Below are positions 1 to 13,800 of a stretch of DNA of 64,000 bases, piece by piece (the stretch's first letter is position 1; every line of letters begins with the position of its first letter). The notes below the pieces were generated by a model. The model saw only the letters and a list, made by a program, of their open reading frames with translations. It was not told the DNA's origin and ran no database searches. The stretch spans positions 607,961 to 671,960 of the forward strand of contig NC_049996.1 in assembly GCF_000003815.2 (NCBI RefSeq), in the 5' to 3' direction. A program made the translations under genes and the position numbers. The stretch comes from Branchiostoma floridae (lineage: Eukaryota; Chordata; Leptocardii; Amphioxiformes; Branchiostomatidae).

Positions 1-190
1 AAGACATTTTCATAGTCATTATTATATTTATGGCACAGTCAAACCTGTGCTGGTGAATAAAAGCATTGACGATCACTTGCAGGAAATATCAATGCTATGG
101 CCATTGATCACTCACTCACTCACTCACTATCCGGTTTAGCGTCCGTTCTTCCCTGTCTTGCAGAGGTTGGACGTATAGAGTTTGGATATA

Positions 191-370
191 TAGTCAAACC
201 TGCACTAAAGTGACCACCTCTTACGACTGACCAACTCGTAATTGCGGCCACTTATTGGTTGTTCCTTGGAATATCTGCCCCATTGAAACAAGTATTAAGA
301 ATCATTTCTATAATGTGAACCCCAATCTGCTTCGAGCCCCTTGAGTGGTTGCTTAAGACAGGTTTGACTG
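191..370. mobile_element. Short TIR element (180 bp), TA-flanked, relative of 3577-4421
   Basis: TAGTCAAACCTGCACTAAAGTGACCACC at the left is mirrored by GAGTGGTTGCTTAAGACAGGTTTGACTG at the right, both flanked by TA. A further half-copy of the end (CAGTCAAACCTG) is at 34-45 and its complement at 431-452. A non-autonomous TA-targeting DNA transposon. Confidence 0.65.
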
Positions 371-695
371 TACCTGGACTTCGGAGATATAAGATTCTAA
401 TCTTAAGTTGTTATTATAATTTGCACATAGGTCTTAAGGCAGGTTGGACTGTACCAAGATTTTGAAGATTACTGAAAAGTTTTTATTGACCATACAAGCT
501 TTATATTTTTTTGACACGACAAAAGATAAGTCAATGCAACGGCAATGAAAACTGCATATTGTACATTATTACATTCATTCTATCTGTGAAAAGTCTAAAT
601 GAATAAAAAAATTGATAATTGGGCAATGTTAAAAATAACTTACAATTCCTTAAAAAGTCTTATTTTAATTGTCTTATCTTCATCAAACGTTTCAG

Positions 696-908
696 TTTCT
701 GGAGTCGAACTTCAACCCTTATGAATACTCCAACAACTCCAAAGAGGTCCAAGCAGATGTCACGGGTCTTGGGGTGAAATGTGGAAACCGCACAGTACCA
801 ATCTCCGGTCTAACAGATCCCATCGACATCTTGACCAGGAGGCAGAACGACAGTCTTGCCGAATCAATCTATGTCTTTGAAGGGTCAGAACCACTCGACA
901 ACATGGCG
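696..908 (+). CDS. Polycystin-1-like exon 1 in window (ectodomain before GPS)
   Basis: Acceptor ttcag ends at 695 and donor gtaggt begins at 909; phase 0 to 0, 71 codons beginning FLESNFNPYEY. N-glycosylation sequons (NNS, NRT, NDS) suit an extracellular domain. It joins in frame to the next exon, giving DNMA-VFRFFVRSNHS, typical of the GAIN region of PKD1L proteins. Upstream exons are outside the window. Confidence 0.85.
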
Positions 909-3900
909 GTAGGTTATGATCTAGACATCAAGTATAGTGCAAGGGGCAGGGCTGGGTACCGGTACAGAAAATTCAGGTCTAGGTCCGGTTCAGGTCCAAT
1001 GGATCAGGTCCAGGTCCATACCTGAACCTGGACCTGATGCAATATAATATGACTCATACCAATGGTCCATTTCACTACAAAGAAATCGGTTTGGTAGAGT
1101 ATTAGACTTACACTGGCGTTTACAAATCCTACAACGTTACTGCACACGTACGATTGGCTGTAAAACTTGGTAGAAATTAATATAAACTCTACTCTACTTC
1201 ACTTTTGTTATTTTCTTCCACCTGCATGCGCCAAAACGTGTGAATACCTGATAAAATAATCTTTTAATTTTCTAATCGGTCCAACATCCGGTCCACCTAA
1301 TCTTTTCAGGTCCGGTTTTTCTGGACCGGTCCAATAAGAGAAACCGATTTTGGACCGGTACGCTGTACCGATACCCAGCCCAAGCAAGGGCGGTAGATTC
1401 TACTTAACAATTTCTAGGGCCACATCAAGTTTCATGGAAAGTGGGCATCATCCCTATTTTGCTCCCTTACCCCCAACCAAAGGTGAATGGGCACTCATTT
1501 GCATCAGAATCAATACAGGTTGTTAAGTTCTTTCTCAATGATACAGGGTTTGAACATTTGAAAACAGCACTTTTAGAGTCCATTGACGTAACCATTCAGC
1601 AATGGGTGGTATTAAGTTATAATACTTAGCACATGACGCATCAAAGAAATGGGAACATTTTGTTTAGCTTTTCTATTTGTACACCATTAAGGTTTCCCCT
1701 TTCATGGCGCTTCAGTGAAAAAAGAACATTTTATCTAGCTTATTTCTTTTTGCACAGGTTTTTCGGTTCTTTGTGAGGAGCAACCACTCAGCATTAAGCC
1801 TAATTCTGGACTTCAACAGCACAGTCCTCCCGCAGAACGTTTCCATGTTTCTCCGCAAGGAGGCGCCACCAACACCATCAGACTACAACTGGACTACAGC
1901 ACTACCCGTTTCTGAGGAAGGGATAGTGTCTATTCCTTGGATAAATGGAACAAATCTTACGTCCAACCCTTACCACTGGCTGCTTTCGCCGGAGGACATT
2001 GGCATCACTGATGCTGATGTGGAGAACATGACAAACTATTTCGTTGGTAATCTTAATATGCTATGATAATCATTGATATAAGTTCCCGTCTAAAAAAACA
2101 ATGCCTTGAAGTGTCGACAAAATATTAGTCATGTGTGGCATAACTGGTAGAGCTTTTGGCTCAGAATCGAAAGGTCCCGAGTTCAATACACACCATGCCC
2201 ATGGGAAAGGCACTTAACACGATCTTCCTCACTTCACTCGTGTAAAAATGGGTACCTTACTTCGGTCGGGAAGGTAAAAGAAAAGACTACGTTTACTTTC
2301 TGTCTGTCTGTAGTGTGTGTGTGTGTAGCACTGTTAATATCAATTACTAACTTGAGTGCAAAGCGACATTGTCATAGATCGTTCCCAAAGCAAATAGAAA
2401 AAAAAAGAGAAATACATGACCGACACAAGATTTCTTGTTGATGATTGGTTAAGACAACATTCTTATATTCTTTATCAGGAGTACGGATTGGTTCTGAGCA
2501 GGAGCTGGGGAGGGGAGACATTGTGAACTTCACTCTGTATGTCTTTGAAACATCCTGTGTCTATTTCAACGAAGATCTCCACTTGTGGCAAAGTGACGGC
2601 TGTGAGGTAACTAGAGACATCCTTGTGTTACGTTTCTTCTTTCAGAAAGTCACTCAAATTTCACTTCAAGCGTTCATGATGTTAAGATATCAATTTTCAT
2701 TCGATTTTTAACGAGATTGTTCAGAGCAAGGTCATTAGACCACTTCAAGGCAATGAACTAAGAAGTTGGAGATAATTGTACGGAGATAGAGGTGGACATA
2801 TTATGTCAGAATTCAGTCATGTGTCAATACGGTCATGTTCATATAAAACTGGTTTAGCTACATGTCTATTCTGTTTTAATGTTTCATCTGAGAGATACAT
2901 CTGTATGCTCTTTATCAAAGATGCCAACACACACGTTGACAATAATCAATCCTTTGGTTTTTTTTCAATCAACAGCTGTTGTACACCTAGGTCTTTACTA
3001 AATGACAAAGTGTGCTCTATTTGATTCAATGCCCTCTATTTTAGGTTGGACTGATGTCTAACACCAGCCACATCCACTGCCGTTGTGATCATCTGACCAA
3101 GTTTAGCGGCTTTGTGAAACCGAACCCCCTAAACATCGCTGAGGCGCTGTCTGCCAACATTCTAGAGAACCCTGCAGGACTTGTTCTCGTTCTTACATTG
3201 TTTGGAATGTACCTTATGGGCATTGTTTGGGCCAGGAAGTCCGACAGGAGGGATCTAGTGAAGGTATGCCTGGTAGATAGAAGAAGAAAAAGAAGTTTCA
3301 ATATTTCAAGACCTAGTGTCTTCTGGAACTTTATTGCTGTACAACTGCAAAGGATACAATGTGTGGTAACTTGTGCAAAGAAAACTACATGAGTTGTCTT
3401 TAAAATCTTGTATGAAAATTCCTCAGATATTCTGACTAAATATCGAGATGTTCTAAAATGATCTCAATATCGTTTAAGCACCTTGCGATGTTTTCAAATC
3501 ACCAAATGCTTTGAAAAAATCTTTAAAATGCTTGGACAAATTTCCTGTATGCTTTGACAAAAAAAATATGCAAGTACAGTCAAACCTGCCCGAGCGACCA
3601 CCTCTTCTCAGCGACCACCTGGCCATTTCGACCGCTTTTTCTCGGTCGCGATTTTTTCCCCATTGACGTAAGCATTAAGCGACCTTTTCTCAACGACCAC
3701 CTGGCCAACGCGACCGCGACCGGCCGAAATTGGGATCCATAACGACCGCATAATTTAAAAGATTGAGGTTTTCATCGATTTTTGATGATTACTAGCGGGA
3801 TTTTGTGCCGAAATTGGCCAGTTTGCGTCGGATTTTGACTGCCATTACAATGTTATGTTTAGAATAAGGATGCCGGCGGTCAATGGGTGGGTCAATGGGG

Positions 3901-6900
3901 CAGTCTACTGTAATATGGGAGAAAATTTCGTTGTAAGAAAATCCGACTTTATTTTTTTTAATTTGTAAAATCTATATCATTATAAAGTGAACGAATGCTG
4001 AAATGTATATAGCCTCATAATTTTTAAAGAAAGATCTGTGTAGTGCTTTTGTCCAACTGTACTGTTACATTCACCCGCGTGGGTAAGTACGCTATCGGGA
4101 CGTACCGGGCATCGAATTCAAAAGGTGCACCGTAGTTATTTCAGATACGGCGATCAAGAACACAGTGACGCATAAATAAAGGCTTGTATAGTAACTGACA
4201 GCATCAAAGTTCCCTTATTGCCAGGCTAAAACGTTAGTGTACAAATATTGAGCTTTAAAACACTGTATCGTATAAAAGCTCGATAAAAGCTTGGGGTTAA
4301 ATTTACAATTTACAGTTTGCATCGGGCATGATTTGAGTCGATACTCTTCTCAGCGACCACCTGCCCAAATCGACCGCCTTTTCCCGGTCCCCCGGGTGGT
4401 CGTCTTGGGCAGGTTTGACTGTATACCATTGAAATAGACAAGGTTGTTAAGGCCTGTGTCAGTTGAAAAAATCTACTTGTAGTGAGATTGTCCACAATAG
4501 CCAGGCGATTCATATGATTCGTGATCAATCATAACACAACTTAGCCTAGATGATAAGTATCTCAAACTAAAGTTAGTGATATATTTGAGATAGAATATCA
4601 CATGTAATGGTAGTTTATCTATTCTAGGCTGGTATTGGGATTCTGCCTGGCCACAGACTCAACCCTAGGAAGGACTGCCAATACGTCATCACTGTTTATA
4701 CTGGGTTCAAGGCCAATGCTGGGACAACTGCCCAGGTGGGATTGCATGTCACGTTTGTATTGCATTTTGGTTACGCACTAGGTTTGTACTTAGGTAAGTA
4801 CAGTACCTGGCATAGTGTACAAGTAATAAAAGAAATGTAATGCTTGTGTGGGAATGCTACTATCAGTGCAAAAGACTATCAGCACTAAGGACAGAGGTCT
4901 CTGTATGTATGTAAGATATACATTACTATCAGCACCAAGGACAGAGGTTTGTGTATGTATGTAAGATATACACTATTATCAGCACCAATGACGGATGTTT
5001 CTGTATGTATGTAAGATACACACTACTATCAGCACCAATGACGGGTGTTTCTGTATGTATGTAAGATACACACTACTATCAGCACTAGGGACAGACAGAG
5101 GTTTCTGTATGGATGTAAGGCACACACTACTATCAGTACTAAGGAAAGACATAGGTTTGTGCATGTATGTAAGATGCACATTACTATCAGCACTAAGGAC
5201 AGACATAGGTTTGTGCATGGATGTAAAGTAAACACTACTATCAGTACCGAGGTCAGATGAAGGTTTGTGTATGTATGTAAGATACACACTAAGATCAGCA
5301 CCAAGGACAGAGGCTTATGTATGTATGTAAGGCACACACTTTTTTCTTTGGGACAGGCCAAAAATTGATGCGCGCGCGGATGTCATTCAATCAAATAAAA
5401 TCAACATGGCCTTACCTACGTGTTTCCACAGGTAACTGTCGTTCTGTACAGCCAAGACCATGGGAGTCCGCCCTTTACACTCAGCGATGAAAAAAGGATT
5501 CTTTTTGAGAGGGGCAGCGTGGATTCATTTCTTGTGTCGACGTCAGAGCCGCTGGGGGCCTTACGTTTCCTGAGGGTTTGGCACAACAATGGCGGCTACA
5601 GCCCGGAATGGTGAGTTAAATCATGTTTCATTTTTCACGTTAATTCATTATTGTGGTTTGTTATAATCGAGTATATTGCAAAGCATTCACATTCATTATT
5701 TGCCATAGGTGTCTTTTAGTGAGTCTGTGTGACAACCTACATTGACAATAGTCTATGCCAAAATTTCCGTCGAAAGATGGCTAAAATTTGTGTGACACAT
5801 TCAATGTCTATAATTTGCTACCACAAATGCCTTTACTAGGATAGATGCGATAGGACCGTTACATCTTGCGGTTTTACTCTTAATCTTTTAACAAATTATT
5901 CACCTTGCTTGCAGGTTCCTTAGCCAGATTGTAGTCACAAATAGAGGAAACAACCAACCAAATTTCTTCCTTTGCAACAGGTAAGACAACTTGAAGCTAC
6001 CGTATAATGTTGTGTTATTTCATGGATACTGCATTGATGCACTGGAGATTATGATTCGTGTGAAATATTTTCAAAACAAAGTAGATCACCACTGTTATTC
6101 TGTTTTAACATCTATTCTCAAAGATGGTTTGCTCTGGACAAGGATGATGGGATGGTCTGTCGTGTACTTATTGAGGCTGATCCGGACGAAATGAAGAAAT
6201 TTCGCAACTTGTTCCTGGCCAAAAGCTCCAGGTAGTATTCTTTTTAATGTTGTAACTAAAGTTCTCACCAATGTAATCCCTTTGAATTCATTAAAGCTGT
6301 GAAAAACAAAAACATCATATCAAAAATATCAGTGTACAATTACGTGCGGTAAAGTCACCCAAATAATGTTGATATTTTGGCACCAACAGTTACAAACGCT
6401 GTCCTCCAATAGTAATTTTTATCCATTTATCAATGCATTTATCATTAAAAATAGTCCTTTTACAATAGTCAGTCTAGCATTTTGCACCAGCTACTTCCTT
6501 ATTTAAACGTGCTTAGTTTTATATCTAAAATTCTGGTACACTTACCTACGTAGGGACATGAACGATGGTCACCTGTGGTTCTCCGTTGCCGGCCGCCCTG
6601 CCCGGAGCCCGTTCACCCGTGTCCAGCGCCTGTCCTGCTGCCTGACGCTGCTCTACAGCACCATGCTTACCAACATCATGTTCTTTGGCCGGGGTAACGA
6701 CTTCGACCCTCCCGAGCCAATCAGAATTGGCGGCATTGAGATGAGCCCACCTATATCGCTTCCACAAGTATGGTTTGAGTAAATGCTTTTTGGCATATAA
6801 CAAGGTTCTTCCAACACAACTAAAATATTACTCACTTCGTTGGAAGTAAATACGTTGGAAGTGAGTACTATTTTGGTTGTGTCGGAAGAATCTTGTTATA

Positions 6901-8529
6901 TGCCAAAAAAGCAGTTACTCAAGCAACTGGATATGACTTTGGAAACGGTCAAAACGGTCTGACCGTTTCCAAAATCATATCCAGTTGCTTGAGTAACTGC
7001 TTGTTGGCTTATCTTATTACCTGGATGTCTAACCTACATCGACGAACCTTGTTATATGTTTTAGATAAGATTGTGGATATAACGGGGGCCGCCCTCAGAT
7101 GCCCCCTGTTCTAAGATGCCCAGATTTTTTGCTGATCTTATTATGCATAAGTACGCCGTGTTTGTTGCCACTGACTATGATGATTAGAATGATGATAAAC
7201 CAAGTCCAAACAAACAGCTTTTTTTTCTATTATTTTTTTTTACACATGTTCACATCCCCTTTTTTTGAAGACATAATTTTCACAATAATGTTGGTAATGC
7301 CGAATCACTGTGGTCACCTGTTACTAGGTATTGGTGATGTCGAATATGTTTCCCAGTGCGTACATAGTTTTTTTGTGATTTTGGCGTTGTCGTTTTTCGT
7401 AATGATTTTGTTAGTCGGGCCGCCGCATTCAGTGCATTTCGCCCATTTCCCATGAAAACACGACCTGGATTGTGAATGATTTAGCCCTCCTCGCGTTAGA
7501 CAAAAAGCACACACAATCACAATTCTACTGTCGAAAGGAAGCTAATATATCATAAAATTAGAATTTTTATTTATGTTTGTCTAAATTGGTCACCAGCTTC
7601 CGAAGAGAGCAAATTCCAAAAGCGGGGCAGGTTAGGACGCACTCAAAATCGGAATTTATATTCACGATAACGTCCTCGGTGTTTTCCAGTTGTAACGCGG
7701 AGGGTGAAGGGTTCATGAACAGTATGGATGCCTTCCTTATTCAAGTATGGTCTCTAGATGAATGCGTTAAAAATTCATAGATCAAAACTTGACCACTCTT
7801 TGTCAACTAGTGATGGAGCGCCGTGAGTTCGAGCGCATAAAAAAGGGGGGCATCTTAGGGTGGCCCCCGTTATGGAAAACGTTCAGATATGGACAATTTT
7901 AGTCGGCACCTTTCAGAATCAATCTCATACCACTGTAATATTGCATAAAATATGAGGCATACTCGTAGAAATGTATGCACTTATCCTTTGATGTAACCGT
8001 TTCAGATCATGATTGGTCTACAGAGCGCTGCGATCATCATGCCCATCAACCTGCTCATCGTCTTCTTGTTTCGAAACTCTGGTTCTAAATCGTCTATAAA
8101 GGAAAAGACAAAGTCGAGAAAGGGAACGTCTGTCAATAAGCCGGCCATGTATTTGCCTCATAAGAAACAAAATGACAGAGAAGCGGAAAAGAAACAAAAT
8201 GAGCTACGCACCCTGGGCAATTACGAATCTGAACCTACGTCATTTTGGCGCCACAAAGAGAATTCTACAGCCAAGAAAAAACAGCTTATTTCGGATTATT
8301 CTGGAAAGCATATACACCGACGCCATATACATCTGGACTTTGATGACACAATAGAAGAAATCAACACCAGCAATGGCACGGATTCGAAGGACCCTGAGAC
8401 AACACGAAACACCTCACTTCCTTGGTGGTCAGTGTACATAGGTATGTTAGGATAGAACGTATATTTCTTAAGATAGAACATAAGAAGGTAATCTACATAA
8501 GGGCCCATCACCCACCCCCACCACCACCA

Positions 8530-8593
<64 letters not shown>

Positions 8594-10853
8594 TGCTCCG
8601 AGGAGGTGGTAGATTCCGTCTTCCCATCACTTTTGATTCACTCTTGGCGTCATCGCACTTCTGAATTCCGGATAGTCAGCCCAGTAAATCAGACATCTTA
8701 CGAAGGTCGATGAGATCTTTGTGTGGGAACAAACCTCTATAGTACATGGTACCTCTTACTAACTATACAACTATCGATTCTACCAACACAGATTAGTTTT
8801 CATTATGTAGGATAAAACTTTTTCGAAACGTTACCAACGCGTCAATGTCCCTTACAAATGGTAAGCAAAACTTGGTCAATATCACCACAAATGGCAATTA
8901 CTCTAGGAACTGGGTATGATTTTGGAAACGGTCAGACGTTTCAGATAGTCTACTACTTTCGTCTGTGACAATGACGAAATGGTATGGTTTGCCAACATCA
9001 GTGAGGTTTGTCAACAATTTTATGATATTGTCCCACCTTCCTTCACAGGTTGGCTGCTTGTCTGGTCAGTGAGCTTTGTGGCTGCGTTCTTCACCGTCTT
9101 GTACACTCTGAGTTTTGGCCGTGCGAAGGCGGAAGCGTGGGTCTTCACCTTTCTAACGTCATTCCTCACTGACCTGTTCCTGATACAACCCTTCAAGTTG
9201 ATGCTTGTGGCTGTGCTGTTTGCCCTGATAGTAAAGGTATTAAACCTGTATTGTTTTCGTCGGCGTCTGAGGGCGCCGCCATGTTGAATTGTGAAGTCAT
9301 CAAGTGGCCATCTTGTTTCCAGTGACAATTTGCCACTTTATTCACAATATTTATCAACTATCAGCGTCACAACTAGTCTTAATTTACAAGTTTAAGACAA
9401 CTGTCAGATAGAGAAGAACTAGATCCGCAAGACAATGCTACTGGGACACCGGCAGTTATTTCAGACTGGATTTCAGGCAAGATTAATAGGTGTAAGTCTA
9501 TCCAAATCTTTTTATTTTTCGGCAGAAACCTGTAGAAGATGAAGACCCTCAGCCAGAGCCGCTGCAAAAGGACGAAGAATATCTAGAGGACAACAAAAAG
9601 GTATCTTTAGTCCTATGTTTGCAGTTTTCTAAAGTTGTGCTAACCTTGTTTAACCAGCAAAATATGGTCAAAACTCCATATGCCACCTAACGCTTAAAAA
9701 CATGTAACAGTACACATCTTTTACTGTTTCTTGTATTCATACATGTATGTAGTGAAAAGACTAATTCAAAACTAAGGTACATAATGTTTAGAATGTGTTG
9801 TGTTACGATGTCTTTTTGTAAAATCTGGTGTGCCTTTCTTCAAGGTGGTGACACATGATTCTAGACACTGGCGGACGGCAACCGGGTGGATGCGTTATTT
9901 GTGGACGGAGGAAGCCAATACGCTAGAACACCACAATAAAATGGTAAACGTCGTTCGAAAACGTTTATTCTTGGCTTGATATTCACAAGATCCCTGTAAG
10001 ATATTCATGTCGATGTAACGCGTTAGAATTAGACTTCAATGTCACCGTATAGAAATTTTCTAGTTCATAACCACATACACTTCATATGTGAAACAATGTT
10101 TCGGTGACCGTCTGTCACCTTCGTCAGGGCAATTACGACCTGTTCTTTCTCGCACTGCAGCCAAGTGTCGCTGCAGTGTTACAAATGCACTCCCATCACA
10201 TTATCACATCAATAATATTAATAATAACTTTGCTATTATGTAATAACTTTGCTATTCAGTTATTTATTAACCTAATGCAATTATTCACGAATGGAATACC
10301 CAAATTTTACCATATTCTTGTTCATTTTTGCCTGTAAATTATTTTAGTGGGGCCTGTAAATTATTTTAGTGGGGCCGCGTAGCACAGTGGTATTGTATTC
10401 GGCCCGTGATCGAGAGGTCGCCGGTTCGAATCCGCCTACCGTGTTGCCGGTCTTGTGCCCTTGGGAAAGGCACTTTACACGACTTTCCTCACTTTACTGA
10501 AGTGAAAAATGAGTCGTCCCTCGGACAGGACGTTAAATGGAGGTCCCGTGTATGGGGAGAGCCATACCCCATGCACGTTAAAGAACCCCCACACGTGCGA
10601 TGGTGCGGTGTGCGTTGGTGCAAATCCTTCTGTCGGGAGTTGGTGATTCACTTCAAATCACCCGGATGGAGGCCTGGCGAACCTCTGTCTCGTATCAGCC
10701 ACATGGTGAATTACATCATTCACCCGGACGGGAGACCTGGCGCATCCCCGTCTTGTAATTAGCCTACGAAAGGGTATGTCACCCCGTAAGGGGCGGCATA
10801 ACCCCGTCGTGTGTAGACATGTGCGAACATGTCTACATTTGATCACGTCGACC

Positions 10854-10892
<39 letters not shown>

Positions 10893-13800
10893 ATTATTTT
10901 ACATGATGATTTCTACCAACAGAGTACAGAAACTGTCAACTCTGAGCTTCCGCTAGACGAAATTGACCTGGCCGAACAACGAGCGGACAGTCTAGAAAGA
11001 CGCAAGAGACGGAAACAAATCCTGGAGGTCTTGACATTTGGGTTGTTTGTGACTGTCATCATGTTGACGTCATACGGCGAGAGAAGTCCCTTGGCTTTCT
11101 ACGTCACCAAGAATGTACAACGGCTTCTCTTAGAGAGCGGGGACATTGAATTCTCCGAGGTATAGACTTTGATATGTGAATAAGTGGATAAAGAGCAAGT
11201 TCAACTATAAACCTCAAAGTTGCTTTTAGGTGTGGGTACCGATACAGAAAAAAATCAGGTACAGATACGGTCCAGGTCCGGACCTGAACCTATACCTAAT
11301 TGTCTGTGAAAAGTTGTGAGTGGGCGATACTCAAAACAGTGGTCCATTTTGCTACAAGATAATCTGTTTGGTGGAGTATCCGACTCCCACTGGCGTATCT
11401 TCAAATAAACGACGCTAAATAGCTCTGTACCCCTGACTAAGAATTCCCGACGTCAGTAGAAATGATTATAATCACATCTCTACTTCACTCTTGTTATTTT
11501 CTTTGACCAGTTAATCACAAAATATGTGGACGCCTGCCGATATAATCTTTTCGTTTTCTAATAAGTCCCAAATTCGGTCCACACAGTTCTTTCAGGTCCG
11601 TTTTGTTAGGACCGGTCCATAAATAAAACCGGTTCTGCACCGGCATGACGTACTGGTACCCAGCCCTAGTTGCTTTCTATGATACTGTAGCAGACCTTCA
11701 GGTTTAATATTTGTTATCGTTGCTGTTGTTTACTAGATTAAGGATATTCCTTCTTTCTGGACTTGGATGTCTACCGGGTTGATCCCTGTCACCAATGCAA
11801 CCCAATGGTACAACGGTAGAGGGCTCGGTTCCTTGGAGGCTGCGATTATGGAGGACATGTTAACCTATCCACTGGGCCATGTACAGCTTCGGCAAGTGCG
11901 ACTAAGCCCTGGTGGGTCCATGAATTTTTTATTATTATTATTTTTTATTATTATTGAGTTTTCATATCATAGACAAATAACAAAAAAAATTGGGTGAACC
12001 ATCCAACGAAAATAATGTCAACAGATAATTCAAATCTTGTGTATCAGAAATCAAAACAGTTTTCCAAGCAGAGAAAATTATTAACACAATTCAAATGTAA
12101 CAATGCTAGAAACAGAATAAACAGAGCATCAGCTGCATAAGCTAAGGTGCCCCCACTTCCCCAGATGCTTCTTCATTTTGCCTTTCTTCAAGGTTACATG
12201 ATACACTGTACTTTGTAAAAGAAAGTAACGTATAGGAGGAGGGAATCATAATTTAAGCGGTCCATGAATTGTTTGAAACTGTATTTATTAATGTGAAGAT
12301 CGAATCGGGCGCTGGTCATTGAGATCACACGAGGGAGGACAGGTTCAATTAAGATATAATAGACAAACAGATTTCATCGAGTCCTGATAAATCTATCAAC
12401 GTATGTCATATTACACATATGTATGCTACAAAAACAAATAGTAGAACGAAAGCTCAGTGTTCACAGTCCGTGTCCGTTCATTTTGGTCATCTCTGTATAT
12501 TTCTGTATGTTTCTGATGATAATCTTCTGTATAGCATTTCTATCGATTTCAGTAAGCTAGCCTTGTATAGTCTTCGATGAGGTCATCTGATAAAAATACA
12601 GGTATAAAATTTGAATCGATATTGTTTCATATACCACACTACTTGTGATAATAATTGGTTGGAAATACTGACTGACGCTTCTAACATTTTTTCCAGGAGA
12701 ACATTGCGAAGCACCCAAACGAATAGCAAGCATAATATCTCGTTGTAGAGCGGCGCACTCCTTTGCTGTTGCCGATACACAAAACTATACTGAAGGGTGG
12801 AACACAACAGCTGAGTTGAGAGTTCTCGCCAATACGACGGAATCGCCTGAGAACTCCTACTACTTGGAAACAGAAAATCCATGGAGCTACACGTTTGCCT
12901 CTGTAACTGATGGTAATGTGTAAATCTGTTTATTCATTTTACCTCTTGTATGTTTACTTTAATTTCATTCCATTGGACTGAAATTAAGTGTTTGTTGATA
13001 GATCACATCTTTGGAAAAAAAACTAGCAAAAAATTGACAAGATCAGTATACGGTTTGCAGAGATGTTAAATATAACGCCATTTGTAAAGAAACAAACAAT
13101 CATGGAATGTTTTAGCCTACCCGGACACGTAACCGATGCTCCCAATCTCCGACAGTTCAAGACTCGTCTCTTGTCCTCATTTTAGATTATCCACAACTTA
13201 CGACCTTTCTTCTATTCCACCATTGCACTGTGTACTCATCAATTTTCATAATTATTTTACATCACATCAATTATGTTGTTATATTTCAGCCATACCATAT
13301 ATGGTATGGTGAAATATTTTGTATTCGTAATGTTTCTTTCTTTCTTTCTTTCTCCTGTCAAATCTTCAAAGCGATTCATCTCCGTCGTTCCGTGACCGAA
13401 TGACCTGAAATTTGGCACAAGGGTAGAGTGGGTCAATACCGAGGTGCTGTTTTCTCTTTTTTTTCATATCTGCCTCTAAAATGATTTTATTGAAGTTTAA
13501 AGGTCATGTTTTGACCAAAACGGTATATTGTGGCCCCCTGTTCCCTTGAATTACAATGGAATGTTCTTAAATTTGGTGTAGATAGGCATTAGATAGTTGG
13601 TAAAATGATCCAGGTAAAATTTTGGGCATAAACTACTTTAAAATGCTTAATTTCAGCGCTTTTCTGAGGGGAAATTGGTTTTCTTTCGGCTTCCTGCCGT
13701 GAACTCCAGTGACCCCAGAGCCCACACGTGCCAGGTGCCAGCGGTCTGGGGGGAGCGAGAGATAATTACTTTATGGACGCCAGCCAATCAGCGACGAGAA

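Noticed and set aside
1441-1629. 62-codon ORF just after the first hAT-like MITE
   Set aside because: Phase chain runs exactly from exon 696-908 to 1758-2046, so no exon is needed here, and no motif was seen.
4979-5361. Overlapping ORFs on both strands
   Set aside because: Produced by the stop-free minisatellite unit; no family features.
8530-8591. CRISPR-like regular repetition
   Set aside because: Dinucleotide microsatellite; no repeat-spacer structure anywhere in the window.
10406-10846. ORFs of 62-118 codons
   Set aside because: They lie within the tRNA-derived SINE, with tRNA-like head and target duplication.
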